The notes below the pieces were generated by a model, which did no database searches, was not told the origin of the DNA, and saw only the letters and a list, made by a program, of their open reading frames with translations. A program made the position numbers and the translations under genes. This document shows positions 40,701 through 48,468 of a stretch of 64,000 bases of DNA, in pieces. The stretch comes from Bacteroidia bacterium. GTDB taxonomy: Bacteria > Bacteroidota > Bacteroidia > Bacteroidales > Paludibacteraceae. The first letter of the stretch is position 1; each line of letters opens with the position of its first letter. The stretch is from NCBI GenBank assembly GCA_009930305.1, contig RZYM01000005.1, forward strand, positions 86,699 to 150,698, written 5' to 3'.

Positions 40701-40993
40701 TCGATCCATCTGTAACTCCAACAGCTGATGAAGTATGTATCACAAGCACTGATAATGGAGGATGGAAGTTTGCTACAAAATGTAGTAATGTTGATGTATA
40801 TCTATCAGATATGGCAGGTCGAATGATAGTTAATTATACATTGCCACTTGTTGATCCTAATATCGAAGATATATGCAGTCCTGAAGCAGAAGGATATATT
40901 TATAAAGGACCTAGCAATCAAGTAGTATTATATTACTTCGTATATGCAAAGAAGAGAGTAATATCTAGCGGTAAATTTAGAACATCTAATTGA
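31703..40993 (+). CDS. Giant secreted repeat protein, two jelly-roll-like domains and 30 cadherin-like sandwich repeats
   Basis: 3096 residues with a signal peptide (to about 26, FTSAQ). Residues about 28-260 form a PCMD-like jelly-roll domain (NSNFESWGN, GGISFAYRPDTMAVW, LLVDDISLIYSSK). Fifteen units of 80-95 residues follow. Near 1534-1725 a second copy of the jelly-roll-like domain appears (PNGEFTSWTTP, GGIAFRNTPDVASIRYN, LYVDYIRFQYSSK), then fifteen more units to about 3000. Each unit reads roughly LxDIxLDGVSLxGF, xYxVxLPxGTTxLPxI, QTV, and VTAEDGxxxxYxIxF, the Cadherin-like beta-sandwich (PF12733-type) pattern. The last 95 residues (VDVYLSDMAGRMI, SSGKFRTSN) resemble a degenerate type IX sorting domain. 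It is probably a surface fibre or adhesin binding glycan. The units are diverged, not recent duplicates. It is monocistronic and terminator-bounded. Confidence 0.92.
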   Translation: MRKTKFSTASALLLLFLGFAGFTSAQQLANSNFESWGNSFDGNPQPSNWTGSNVTQVGMNFTLVYQSTDAHTGSYSVKMADKEVGAMGITEISPSWLTLGTPWSYLEGLSTSSATAGTDGGISFAYRPDTMAVWIKRQSNGLEDMNLVCYSWRGQSKGEKYLNKGNGCTSTTHYNEESDIRQSTDKNSCGTSVQATQVAEGLLRTKTVYNSWTLVKVPITYYNDLIPEKMNIILSASNYPNFRANGGLYDGNSLLVDDISLIYSSKIHGIRLNGIALPGFKTNTTEYTYEIAKGASIPTITCYRSGRLLSGSEISVKYGAVGTPTEITVKAEDGSSTTTYKVTFVYTRSQNCKLNEISVNGTPISGFNGAVTNYTVALPFGTTEFPTITYTKGDEYQTVTIEPCAIPGTAKVVVTAENPDYSNTYLINFTVGELTDTTLQDILVNGVSITGYAPTKTIYNVNVPVGTTEAPVLSYKSAYADGLQTIVISQKGLSETSTITVSAPGASTSRIYKISYNITESSYSYLQDIKLDGVTLTDFNPLTLTYTCNLPQGTTTQPVVTWTQGDAYQTVSKEDGGIDGITKITVKAQNGVNTSIYRISFTSVKSSNSKLTDLKLDGVTLTDFSSDNTSYTCNLPIGTTTLPDITWTQGDSYQNVVPTYGGVNGLTKITVYAQDNTVTVYSISFSVSQANVSTLKDILLDGVSLVGFNPNTTSYNVELTRGTTSLPAITWVAYDEYQKITKLDGGISGDTRITVKAQSGAITVYVLSFSVAKSSNALLSDIKVGGESLTGFASETFEYDYVLPSGTTILPEISYTKADSYQKVSVLKNGVSGITDIKVTAEDGTESVYKISFSVEKSENAALKDIKVGGVSLPDFDPNTFNYTYVLAAGVTQCPDVTVEKNEGQSVTIVVPKLTGIARIEVVPEVGSKNVYTINFTYQQSDNSKLADLLVDGVSISGFSSETTQYSYVLPQGTTELPSITYLKAEDSQIVELTENGVNGTSTISVKAENASVTTYQITFSVVKSSNAYLADIQIAGSSLIEFEETTYTYNYVLPEGTTSLPIFKPIKADPGQVISVSLPSLQGTASVVVTSEDGSATNKYFVNFAFENKSDAVLENIFLDGVALTDFSSSVYTYNVTLPVGSAKPIVSYDKSYGSQVVISLNDANQTELSVYAEDGTLSKYVINFSYVANNNALLADLQVYENASQTFVSLADFSSDKFDYSKTISLGSTDIPTINPVPATAGQTITITYGQVNASTNIHVVAEDGVTTADYVIDFSVEKSTENSLTNISVGGNDVPGFDPDVLNYVMTLPYGTKTVPTITYDKNYFGETVQLTASDINSVSYLKVIAEDGSSRIYSLQFNVSESGLENVLSTIMLDDEAVSGFSANQYTYDIVLPFGTTQMPDISYVKRYEEQTVATTISGMSKIELRVKSNQVGVADAIYSINFTVAQYQSTVLSDIKLDNVSLTGFNSYKTKYVVLLTSIPSSIDAISPATNIIAEKIINTTNHVRFTVSNTFNSETITYDLYLHYTNDVIPNGEFTSWTTPKYNASRGAVKPTMWNVPADAAEKKTIFSTSYTGTEVANVNNTIAHFTTTYWSVLGGAIPAVATIGDIACTLKVAGQTTVSYSGGIAFRNTPDVASIRYNLATVKGNGALFAFNFDGVDYNYTTSSKTSDYVVYNHPLALSGKSPAQMNIAINATNQTSGMLAGNEGASLYVDYIRFQYSSKISSISVNGVTAGLSGTTANANIESEYCGLPKIDIVGQVSDQEYDIVYGDENGGQRVVSIRSYAEDKTYTDYTLNITRPISSNTNLSNITVNGVSISDFSADKYEYTQNVSKGTKLVPDVVAYGVSSYQTITSQINDNACIINVTAENGATATYTINFVETYLSDATLANLSVSGYDISYQADNNEYDVVLAAATKELPIINFQKRTDGQIVILTEGNVNGLSTINVVAEDGVTSNTYSINFSVAPFDNTTSKLSGMSIVDAMNPLVFNSDVYEYVYPRALNETWYVAYTRAYAEDNMTCVLTDDSLVWNLSNVVSSTAQSYKLNFENVLSNNTQLTDIKLNGVSLEGFNPYIVDYIVDVQRTETVDAEAILAEDGQTLVSDYDPSTKKYTFTVTAPDNIATQVYTVNLNVLKSTNSSLANILINEESIEGFTSSKLDYVVELAQGTVSLPSITYVSGDYGQTVDIQTNGVDGVTYITVVAEDGTSETTYSIDFNVEKSSNALLTRISADYVQLEDFASDVFEYTVKVVVGKNIPLITYQKAEESQTVTELTDVNKLTLTVTAEDGTTNDYVINFETQYTSISTLSDIKLNNVSISGFASDLFDYNYMLPVGTKVLPEIAVVIGADAQTVDLQTNGVSGDAVITVTADDNVTKSIYTIHFSVEQSSVATLNQIMLDGVQLDNFESDIFEYNIELPVGTKTLPIVTTENGDEYQTVTQTTESTDITIHVAAENGTVNDYVLHFNILKSINDTLSMIYIGGEELSVEAEGFVADNSFRSDLLEYNITLPVGSSFAALKFDYQAGDEYQTVDTIRNESLMSFKVTAEDIAYTKTYTVNVIVEKSDNAELLDLMLDGITISGFSFDKTEYNIDLAVGTTVIPAVTWTAGDEYQTITLSMSEDQKTQVVKVVAESGRTVEYAINFTILKSSDTTLKAITIGDDRQLIPSFDGEVLVYQVLLPYNNQVVPAIEYEKMEEAQTVEMTGTTDVHGTAYIKVTAENGVDNQTYSITFDVEPSDNTNLSMIYYNGVEVQEFDANDNDYNVVLPFGTTDEPVITYDLAEPETQVAVSNTIVTTEGWQSIITVTAASGDANEYVVNLGIAKSSENRLKTLNAFNKLVEGFDPDIEEYEIVYKAYTDSSVVPTISDITYELFDTENSSAVVLETSRGTIVIAVTAENGEVRNYVLKTVIEISDNTNLSSISIEDILIENFDPSIHDYYYTLPFGTSFVDVEMLQYEKTEQGQEVTLVKDGMDIQLQVRAQDGVSIGIYIIHFVPDDFDPSVTPTADEVCITSTDNGGWKFATKCSNVDVYLSDMAGRMIVNYTLPLVDPNIEDICSPEAEGYIYKGPSNQVVLYYFVYAKKRVISSGKFRTSN

Positions 40994-41009
40994 TGAAATA
41001 ATAACACTT

Positions 41010-41046
41010 AAAGTGTGGCAAGAGTTATACTTTTGTCACACTTTTT
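41010..41046 (+). terminator. Terminator of the giant repeat gene
   Basis: A 15-bp stem with two G-U pairs, AAAGTGTGGCAAGAG with CTTTTGTCACACTTT, a 5-nt loop and a T run, 16 nt after the stop. Confidence 0.9.
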
Positions 41047-41130
41047 GTTTGTATTGGTATTAAAATTCTATGTTAGGGGTGTATTCGTAAATGGAGGTAT
41101 GGACTATTTTCTACTTATCGATAAAAGTAA

Positions 41131-41138
41131 TACTTTTG
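41131..41138 (+). promoter_or_regulatory. -7 promoter box of fabD
   Basis: TACTTTTG, 25 nt before the fabD ATG. Confidence 0.65.
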
Positions 41139-41163
41139 CGACGTAGAACTAAATTTTAAAAAT

Positions 41164-42048
41164 ATGAAAGCTTATGTTTTTCCCGGTCAGGGTGCTCAAT
41201 TCGTAGGGATGGGCAAAGATATGTACGAGTCATCTAAGGTGGCAAGAGATTTGTTTGAAAAGGCAAATGATGTTCTTGGATTTAAAATCACAGATTTGAT
41301 GTTTAACGGAACAGATGAAGACTTGCGTCAAACCAAGGTTACACAACCTGCTGTTTTTCTTCATTCAGTGATATTAGCAAAAACTATGAGTGATAAATTT
41401 CAGCCATCAATGGTTGCAGGTCATTCATTAGGCGAATTTTCTGCTTTAGTTGCTGCAGGCGCTTTGAGTTTTGAAGATGGTTTGTTACTAGTTTCAAAAC
41501 GCGCAAAAGCAATGCAAAAGGCTTGTGAATTGAATCCATCTACAATGGCTGCAATTATCGCATTACCTGATGCTACAGTTGAGAATATATGTGCGGAAAT
41601 TGATGGAATTGTTGTTCCTGCAAATTACAATTGCCCGGGACAATTAGTTATCTCCGGTTCTGTTGAAGCAATTGATGCTGCTTGTGTAAAACTATTAGAA
41701 GCAGGTGCAAAACGTGCACTTAAATTGTCTGTTGGTGGAGCATTCCATTCTCCACTTATGGAACCTGCTAAAGTTGAATTAGCAGCCGCTATTGAAGCCG
41801 CATCATTCTCTAAACCTATTTGCCCGGTATATCAAAATGTCAGTACAATTGCAGAGATTGACCCTATAAAGATTAAATCAAATTTGGTAAAACAACTTAC
41901 CGCTCCGGTTAAATGGACTCAGTCAGTACAAAATATGATAGCAGATGGTGCAACAGAGTTTGTTGAAGTAGGACCTGGTAAAGTACTTCAAGGTTTGGTT
42001 ATAAAAATAAATAAGGAAGTTACTGCAATGTCTATTGAGAATTTATAA
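41164..42048 (+). CDS. fabD: Malonyl-CoA:ACP transacylase
   Basis: 294 residues. Transfers malonyl from CoA to acyl carrier protein to start fatty-acid elongation. The N-terminal FPGQGAQFVGMGKD, the nucleophile elbow AGHSLGEFSALVAAG (Ser88), the malonate-binding Arg in SKRAKAMQ, and GGAFHSPLM with catalytic His195 are all present. It ends with the typical GPGKVLQGLVIKI. It stands alone with its own promoter and terminator, away from other fab genes. Confidence 0.97.
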   Translation: MKAYVFPGQGAQFVGMGKDMYESSKVARDLFEKANDVLGFKITDLMFNGTDEDLRQTKVTQPAVFLHSVILAKTMSDKFQPSMVAGHSLGEFSALVAAGALSFEDGLLLVSKRAKAMQKACELNPSTMAAIIALPDATVENICAEIDGIVVPANYNCPGQLVISGSVEAIDAACVKLLEAGAKRALKLSVGGAFHSPLMEPAKVELAAAIEAASFSKPICPVYQNVSTIAEIDPIKIKSNLVKQLTAPVKWTQSVQNMIADGATEFVEVGPGKVLQGLVIKINKEVTAMSIENL

Positions 42049-42071
42049 TAGCGATAAAAATTCTTATATAA

Positions 42072-42107
42072 AAATAAGGCTGCATTCAATTGAATACAGC
42101 CTTATTT
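42072..42107. terminator. Terminator between fabD and tRNA-Gln
   Basis: An 11-bp stem, AAATAAGGCTG with CAGCCTTATTT, extended inside by ATTC/GAAT. A-rich and T-rich flanks allow use in both directions. Confidence 0.88.
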
Positions 42108-42111
42108 GTTG

Positions 42112-42182
42112 TTGCCCCACTAGGATTCGAACCCAGACAAGCAGAACCAGAATCTGATGTGCTACCGTTACACCATGGGGCA
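42112..42182 (-). tRNA. tRNA-Gln (anticodon CTG)
   Basis: Folds by eye into a full cloverleaf: acceptor TGCCCCA/TGGGGCA, D-arm with GTGTAACGGTAGCAC, anticodon loop TTCTGGT giving CTG, and T-arm with GGTTCGAATCC. The discriminator is A, and CCA is not encoded. It lies on the minus strand ahead of gapA with no intervening promoter box. Confidence 0.95.
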
Positions 42183-42206
42183 TCAAAAGCGGGTACAAAT
42201 ATATAT

Positions 42207-42242
42207 AAAAAATGCGATGTTTAAAAGAACACCGCATTTTTT
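42207..42242 (-). terminator. Terminator of gapA
   Basis: AAAAAATGCG and CGCATTTTTT pair, with an inner TGTT/AACA stem and one mismatch, 15 nt past the gapA stop on the minus strand. Confidence 0.85.
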
Positions 42243-42257
42243 ATAATAGGATATAAA

Positions 42258-43337
<1,080 letters not shown>

Positions 43338-43401
43338 TTATTACTAAATTAGCAAAAAGTATAACAAAATGTCAGATATTGTAGATCTGACCATGTTAAT
43401 G

Positions 43402-43527
43402 TTACGAATTGACTTCAACTGATGCCGGTACGTTGTTTAGTGAATATCCACAATTACAAGGTGATTTGCAACCTTCTAAACAGCACAAAGCAGCAATCAA
43501 TGTAGCTATTAATACGATTTTTTTCAT
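43402..43527 (-). CDS. Small lipoprotein of 41 residues
   Basis: From ATG 43527 the product is 41 residues: a hydrophobic signal MKKIVLIATLIAALCC, lipobox LEGC with lipidated Cys, and a mature part of only about 22 residues starting CKSPCNCGYS. A longer in-frame extension to 43593 runs through the promoter and is not used. A promoter box lies 22 nt upstream, which, together with the lipobox, argues for a real gene. The function is unknown; the three closely spaced Cys could bind metal or form a disulfide. Confidence 0.65.
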   Translation of the reverse strand: MKKIVLIATLIAALCCLEGCKSPCNCGYSLNNVPASVEVNS

Positions 43528-43549
43528 GATTAATATAATTTTTGCGTTG

Positions 43550-43557
43550 CAAAGATA
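43550..43557 (-). promoter_or_regulatory. -7 promoter box of the small lipoprotein gene
   Basis: TATCTTTG on the minus strand, 22 nt before the ATG at 43527. Confidence 0.55.
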
Positions 43558-43630
43558 ATGAAAGTTACTCGTAAAACAATTTGACTTTAGCAATTTTATT
43601 AATGTTGACTTTTGGTATGATAAAAATTAG

Positions 43631-43638
43631 TATTTTTG
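43631..43638 (+). promoter_or_regulatory. -7 promoter box of rarA
   Basis: TATTTTTG, 18 nt before the ATG at 43657. The box overlaps a TTG codon in the same frame, so that upstream start can be excluded. Confidence 0.6.
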
Positions 43639-43656
43639 CCTATTATTAAAAAGCAA

Positions 43657-44916
43657 ATGCAACCACTAGCAGAACGTCTTAGACCAGCAAATTTTGAAGA
43701 ATATATCGGGCAGGAACACTTGGTCGGAAAGGGTGCTGTATTGCGTAAGATGATAGAATCAGGTAATATCAGTTCTTTTATATTGTGGGGACCTCCTGGT
43801 GTTGGCAAAACTACATTAGCAAGAATAATGGCTGAAAAGTCAGGGCGTGGATTTTATAGTCTTAGTGCAGTTAATTCATCTGTAAAAGATGTTCGTGAAG
43901 TTATTGATAGGGCAGATAAATCTCGTTTTTTTCAGTCTCCACCTCCGATTCTATTTATTGACGAAATACATCGTTTTAGTAAATCTCAACAAGATTCTTT
44001 ACTTGCAGCAGTAGAAAAAGGTACAGTTGTTTTGATAGGGGCAACTACAGAGAATCCGTCATTCGAAGTAATTACGCCATTACTGTCGAGATGCCAAGTT
44101 TATGTTCTTAAATCTTTGGATAAAACAGCTTTATTACATCTTGCTGAAGTTGCATTAAAAAAAGATATAGAACTTAAAAAACGTCATGTAGAGATAAAAG
44201 AGACTGAGGCTTTGTTGCAATATTCGGGAGGTGATGCACGTAAATTGCTTAACGCTTTAGAATTAGTTGTTGGGACAGAAGGCGATGGAGATATTATTAT
44301 TACCAATGATTTGGTAACTGATAAATTGCAAGAAAATCCGGCAGCTTACGATAAACAAGGCGAAATGCATTATGATATCATTTCTGCATTTATTAAATCG
44401 ATACGTGGAAGTGACCCCGATGCAGCAGTATATTGGTTGGCTAGGATGATAGCAGGAGGTGAAGATCCTAAATTTATAGCACGGAGGCTACTTATTTCTG
44501 CATCCGAAGATATAGGTTTAGCTAATCCAAACGCTTTATTATTAGCAAATTCTTGTTTTGATGCAGTTAATAAAATAGGATTCCCAGAAGCACGCATTGT
44601 TTTGTCCGAAACTACAATATATTTGGCATCAAGTCCTAAAAGTAATTCTGCATATTTAGCTATTGATAGTGCCCTCGAAGAAGTTAAAAAATCGGCTAAT
44701 TTGTCAGTTCCATTACAATTACGCAATGCTCCTACAAATTTAATGCGCGACATGCAATATGGGAAAGGGTATAAATATCCACATGATTTTGATGAAAATT
44801 TTGTAAATCAAGAATATATGCCTATGGAGTTGAAAAATCATAAATTTTGGCATCCTCAGTCAAATCAATCAGAATCAAGACTAAGTGAATTTCTGAAAAA
44901 GTTATGGGGAAAATAG
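43657..44916 (+). CDS. rarA: Replication-associated recombination protein RarA (MgsA)
   Basis: 419 residues from ATG 43657 (MQPLAERLRPANFEEYIGQE). AAA+ ATPase related to clamp loaders, acting at stalled replication forks. Walker A WGPPGVGKTTLARIMA, Walker B ILFIDEIHRFSKSQQD, sensor 1 GATTENPSFE and the GGDARKLLNALE sensor 2 are present. The RarA-specific C-terminal tetramerisation part contains DPDAAVYWLARMIAGGEDPKFIARRL and ends PMELKNHKFWHPQ. Single gene with its own promoter. Confidence 0.96.
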   Translation: MQPLAERLRPANFEEYIGQEHLVGKGAVLRKMIESGNISSFILWGPPGVGKTTLARIMAEKSGRGFYSLSAVNSSVKDVREVIDRADKSRFFQSPPPILFIDEIHRFSKSQQDSLLAAVEKGTVVLIGATTENPSFEVITPLLSRCQVYVLKSLDKTALLHLAEVALKKDIELKKRHVEIKETEALLQYSGGDARKLLNALELVVGTEGDGDIIITNDLVTDKLQENPAAYDKQGEMHYDIISAFIKSIRGSDPDAAVYWLARMIAGGEDPKFIARRLLISASEDIGLANPNALLLANSCFDAVNKIGFPEARIVLSETTIYLASSPKSNSAYLAIDSALEEVKKSANLSVPLQLRNAPTNLMRDMQYGKGYKYPHDFDENFVNQEYMPMELKNHKFWHPQSNQSESRLSEFLKKLWGK

Positions 44917-44950
44917 TCAAAATTTATTTTTTCATTTGTCTAAAAATATC

Positions 44951-44958
44951 TACCTTTG
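44951..44958 (+). promoter_or_regulatory. -7 promoter box of the carB leader
   Basis: TACCTTTG, 21 nt before a 26-codon leader ORF and 174 nt before the carB ATG. Confidence 0.6.
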
Positions 44959-44979
44959 CCGCGATTTAAACCGAACTAA

Positions 44980-45060
44980 ATGAAAAAACAGTTTTATCCT
45001 CTGTACGATGACAAATTTAAACATGCCATTGATATTTTTTCAGGTTTTATTTTTATTTGA
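44980..45060 (+). CDS. Possible 26-codon leader peptide ahead of carB
   Basis: ATG at 44980 to TGA at 45058-45060, 26 residues starting MKKQFYPLYDDKFK and ending FSGFIFI, which is rich in Phe, Ile and Tyr. It is the first start codon after the carB promoter box, and a possible terminator-like hairpin with T9 follows directly. This is the usual arrangement of an attenuator leader, but there is no arginine codon run; pyrimidine-linked control would fit the pathway. It could also be a chance frame. Confidence 0.4.
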   Translation: MKKQFYPLYDDKFKHAIDIFSGFIFI

Positions 45061-45101
45061 TGCGTTTGCTTTCGGCGGCGCTTTTTTTTTGTAAAAACGC
45101 A
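45061..45101 (+). promoter_or_regulatory. Candidate attenuator before carB
   Basis: TGCGTTT at 45061-45067 can pair with AAACGCA at 45095-45101. Alternatively GCG...TGC near 45062-45069 can pair with GCG...CGC in GGCGGCGC, giving a weak hairpin directly followed by nine T. The two folds use the same bases, as in terminator/antiterminator switches. Confidence 0.4.
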
Positions 45102-45132
45102 TAAATATACATATATTATATAACATATCATC

Positions 45133-48100
45133 ATGAAACAATCTTTTAAAAAAGTATTGCTGCTTGGCTCAGGAGCATTAAAAATTGGTCAAGCAGGTGA
45201 GTTTGATTATTCCGGTTCACAAGCATTAAAAGCTATGAGAGAAGAAGGAATTGAAACAGTTTTGATTAATCCGAATATTGCAACAATTCAAACCTCAGAA
45301 GGTATAGCTGATAAAGTTTACTTCTTACCTGTAAATCAGTATTTTGTTGAAAGAATAATTGAAAAAGAGCGTCCTGATGGTATATTGTTAGCTTTTGGAG
45401 GTCAGACAGCATTAAATTGCGGTACAGCTTTGTATCAAAACGGAATCCTTAAAAAATATGGTGTTAATGTATTGGGAACATCTGTTGATGCTATTATGAT
45501 TACAGAGGACCGAGATCTATTTGTCAAAAGCTTAAAACAAATTGATGCAAAAACTCCCATATCTCAAGCTGTTGAGAGTATGGAGGATGCACTAATAGTT
45601 GCACGCCGTATAGGTTATCCTGTTATGGTTCGTTCTGCTTATGCTCTTGGCGGTTTAGGATCAGGCGTATGTGATAACGAAACGGATTTCATACAATTAT
45701 GCGAAAGTTCATTAGCATATTCAAAGCAAATTCTGGTAGAAGAGAGTCTTAAAGGTTGGAAAGAAATTGAGTTTGAGGTAATACGCGATGCAAATGATCA
45801 TTGCTTTACTGTTGTTCCGATGGAGAATGTTGATCCATTAGGTATACATACAGGTGAAAGTATCGTTGTTGCACCCATTATATCTTTAACTAAAGAACAA
45901 ATTTCACTTTTAGAGAAGATAGCGGCTCAAGTTGTACGTCATATCGGAATTGTAGGTGAATGTAATATTCAATATGCTTTCAATGCCGAAACAAATGATT
46001 ATCGCATAATTGAAATAAATGCACGTTTAAGTCGTTCTTCAGCTTTAGCATCTAAAGCATCAGGTTATCCGCTTGCATTTGTAGCCGCTAAATTAGCATT
46101 AGGATATACCCTTGATCAAATAGGTGATATGGGGACTATTAATTCAGCTTATGTAGCTCCTTCAGTTGATTATATAATCGCAAAAATACCACGTTGGGAT
46201 CTTACTAAATTTGTTGGAGTAAGTCGTGAAATAGGTTCTTCAATGAAGTCTGTCGGCGAAATTATGTCAATAGGTAAATCATTCGAAGAGATCATGCAAA
46301 AAGGTTTACGTATGATAGGTCAAGGAATGCATGGTTTTGTAGGAAATACTGATTTGACTTTTGATGATGTTGAAACAGCATTATCTCATCCTACAGATTT
46401 ACGTATATTCGCAATTGCTGACGCATTTGAAAAAGGATACACTGTAGCTCAAATTGAGAAATTAACTAAAATAGATGTTTGGTTCTTAGAAAAATTGGAG
46501 AATATCTATAAATACATTAAAGTTTTATCTAAATTTTCAAAAATTGAAGATTTGACAGCAGATGTATTGAAAGATGCAAAACGTTTAGGATTCTCTGATT
46601 TTCAAATAGCACGTTATGTTGAACATCCAAGTGGAAATATGGAAGCTGAAATTTTACGTGTACGTAAACATAGAAAATCATTGGAAATTAATCCTCAAGT
46701 GTGTCGTATAAATACAGTAGCTTCTGAAAATCCTGATAAAACAAATTATTTGTATATGACTTATGGTGCTGAAAAATCTTTCAAGCCGGCTTATTCAAAT
46801 AAAGAAAGTGTAGTTGTTTTAGGCTCTGGAGCATACCGAATCGGATCATCTGTAGAATTTGACTGGTGCAGTGTAAATGCAGTTCAGACAGCCCGTAAAT
46901 TAGGATATCAATCTGTAATGATTAATTATAATCCCGAAACAGTATCTACCGATTATGATATGTGTGATCGTCTATATTTTGACGAGTTATCATTCGAAAG
47001 AGTACTTGATGTTTTGGATATAGAAAACCCTAAGGGTGTTATTGTATCTGTAGGAGGTCAAATTCCAAACAATTTGGCAATGAAACTACATCGTCAAAAC
47101 GTACCTATTTTAGGAACCTCTGCACTATCTATTGATAGAGCAGAAGATCGTCATAAATTTTCAGCAATGTTGGATACTCTAGGTATAGATCAACCCCGTT
47201 GGCGCGAACTTAGCAGTTTTGATGATATCGATGAATTTATTTCTGAAGTAGGTTTCCCTGTATTGATTCGTCCTTCGTATGTACTATCAGGAGCTGCAAT
47301 GAACGTATGTTATGATAAAGATCAAGTTCGTTCATTCTTAACAATGGCTGCTAAGGTGTCTAAAGATCATCCTGTTGTAGTATCATCATTCTTGCAAAAC
47401 GCAAAAGAAATTGAGTTTGATGCTGTTGCAAAACAAGGTGAGATAGTTGAATACGCAATATCAGAACATGTTGAATTTGCCGGAGTTCACTCCGGAGATG
47501 CTACTTTAGTATTTCCTGCACAAAAAATCTATTTTGAAACAATGCGTCGTATCAAGAAGGTTTCAAAAATGATTGCAAAAGAATTACAAATTACAGGTCC
47601 TTTCAATATCCAATATTTGGCAAAAAATAATGATGTAAAAGTTATTGAGTGTAATTTACGTGCATCACGTTCTTTCCCATTTGTATCAAAAGTGTTGAAA
47701 CGTAACTTTATAGAAACAGCAACAAGAATAATGTTGGGCGCAGATTACACAAAACCGGATTCTTCAGTATTCGATATCGAACACATTGGTGTTAAAGCAT
47801 CACAATTTTCTTTTGCTCGTTTACACAAAGCCGATCCTATATTGGGTGTGGATATGTCTTCAACCGGTGAGGTAGGATGTATTGGTGATGACTTTAACGA
47901 AGCATTATTGAGTGCATTGATTTCAGTAGGTGTTAAAATACCTAATAAGAATATCATGGTATCTTCGGGAGAGGCTAAATCAAAAGTTGATTTACTTGAT
48001 TCATGTAAACTTTTACAAGAAAACAACTATCAAATTTATGCTACTGAGGGCACGCAAAAATTCTTGACTGAAAATGGTATTAAAGCAACAGTAGTTGGCT

Positions 48101-48363
48101 GGCCTGATGAACCTGGAGAATTGCAAATAATGGATATGATGGCTAAAAAGAAATTTGATTTGGTTATTAATATTCCTAAGAATCAGACAAAACGTGAACT
48201 TACAAACGGCTACAAAATACGTAGAGCTGCTATAGATCACAATATTCCTTTATTGACGAATGCTCGTTTAGCGAGTGCATTTATACATGCATTCTGCGAT
48301 ATAAAGCCTTCTGATATTAAAATAAAAGATTGGGAATCATATTTTACAGAAAATGAACTCTGA
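45133..48363 (+). CDS. carB: Carbamoyl-phosphate synthase large subunit
   Basis: 1076 residues. Makes carbamoyl phosphate from bicarbonate, ATP and ammonia supplied by CarA, for pyrimidine and arginine synthesis. Two homologous synthetase halves each begin with a pre-ATP-grasp motif (VLLLGSGALKIGQAGEFDYSG and VVVLGSGAYRIGSSVEFDWC). ATP-grasp cores have VRSAYALGGLGSG and IRPSYVLSGAAMN. The last 130 residues are the MGS-like regulatory domain (YQIYATEGTQKFLTENGI, LTNARLASAFIHA). carA is not adjacent. A 174-nt leader with a small ORF and possible attenuator precedes it, and a terminator follows. Confidence 0.97.
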   Translation: MKQSFKKVLLLGSGALKIGQAGEFDYSGSQALKAMREEGIETVLINPNIATIQTSEGIADKVYFLPVNQYFVERIIEKERPDGILLAFGGQTALNCGTALYQNGILKKYGVNVLGTSVDAIMITEDRDLFVKSLKQIDAKTPISQAVESMEDALIVARRIGYPVMVRSAYALGGLGSGVCDNETDFIQLCESSLAYSKQILVEESLKGWKEIEFEVIRDANDHCFTVVPMENVDPLGIHTGESIVVAPIISLTKEQISLLEKIAAQVVRHIGIVGECNIQYAFNAETNDYRIIEINARLSRSSALASKASGYPLAFVAAKLALGYTLDQIGDMGTINSAYVAPSVDYIIAKIPRWDLTKFVGVSREIGSSMKSVGEIMSIGKSFEEIMQKGLRMIGQGMHGFVGNTDLTFDDVETALSHPTDLRIFAIADAFEKGYTVAQIEKLTKIDVWFLEKLENIYKYIKVLSKFSKIEDLTADVLKDAKRLGFSDFQIARYVEHPSGNMEAEILRVRKHRKSLEINPQVCRINTVASENPDKTNYLYMTYGAEKSFKPAYSNKESVVVLGSGAYRIGSSVEFDWCSVNAVQTARKLGYQSVMINYNPETVSTDYDMCDRLYFDELSFERVLDVLDIENPKGVIVSVGGQIPNNLAMKLHRQNVPILGTSALSIDRAEDRHKFSAMLDTLGIDQPRWRELSSFDDIDEFISEVGFPVLIRPSYVLSGAAMNVCYDKDQVRSFLTMAAKVSKDHPVVVSSFLQNAKEIEFDAVAKQGEIVEYAISEHVEFAGVHSGDATLVFPAQKIYFETMRRIKKVSKMIAKELQITGPFNIQYLAKNNDVKVIECNLRASRSFPFVSKVLKRNFIETATRIMLGADYTKPDSSVFDIEHIGVKASQFSFARLHKADPILGVDMSSTGEVGCIGDDFNEALLSALISVGVKIPNKNIMVSSGEAKSKVDLLDSCKLLQENNYQIYATEGTQKFLTENGIKATVVGWPDEPGELQIMDMMAKKKFDLVINIPKNQTKRELTNGYKIRRAAIDHNIPLLTNARLASAFIHAFCDIKPSDIKIKDWESYFTENEL

Positions 48364-48375
48364 TTAACTTATTTC

Positions 48376-48411
48376 AAACGCATGCTATTAAAAATAGTGT
48401 GCGTTTTTTTT
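48376..48411 (+). terminator. Terminator of carB
   Basis: AAACGCATGCTATT pairs with AATAGTGTGCGTTT (two G-U pairs) around a short A-rich loop, followed by T8, 12 nt after the stop. Confidence 0.9.
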
Positions 48412-48431
48412 GTATCTACAGAAAAAGCATG

Positions 48432-48439
48432 TATCTTTG
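48432..48439 (+). promoter_or_regulatory. -7 promoter box of the glycan-binding-like pair
   Basis: TATCTTTG, 29 nt before the ATG at 48469. Confidence 0.6.
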
Positions 48440-48468
48440 TAAGACGAAAAACCTTAAAAACTATAAAA

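Noticed and set aside
31703..40993. CRISPR or recent tandem DNA duplication in the repeat gene
   Set aside because: Repeats are visible at protein level only; DNA units have diverged and vary in length, so this is neither a CRISPR array nor a recent expansion.
44980..45060. Remnant of carA upstream of carB
   Set aside because: The 26-residue translation has no similarity to the CarA N- or C-terminus that I can see; a leader ORF or chance frame is more likely.
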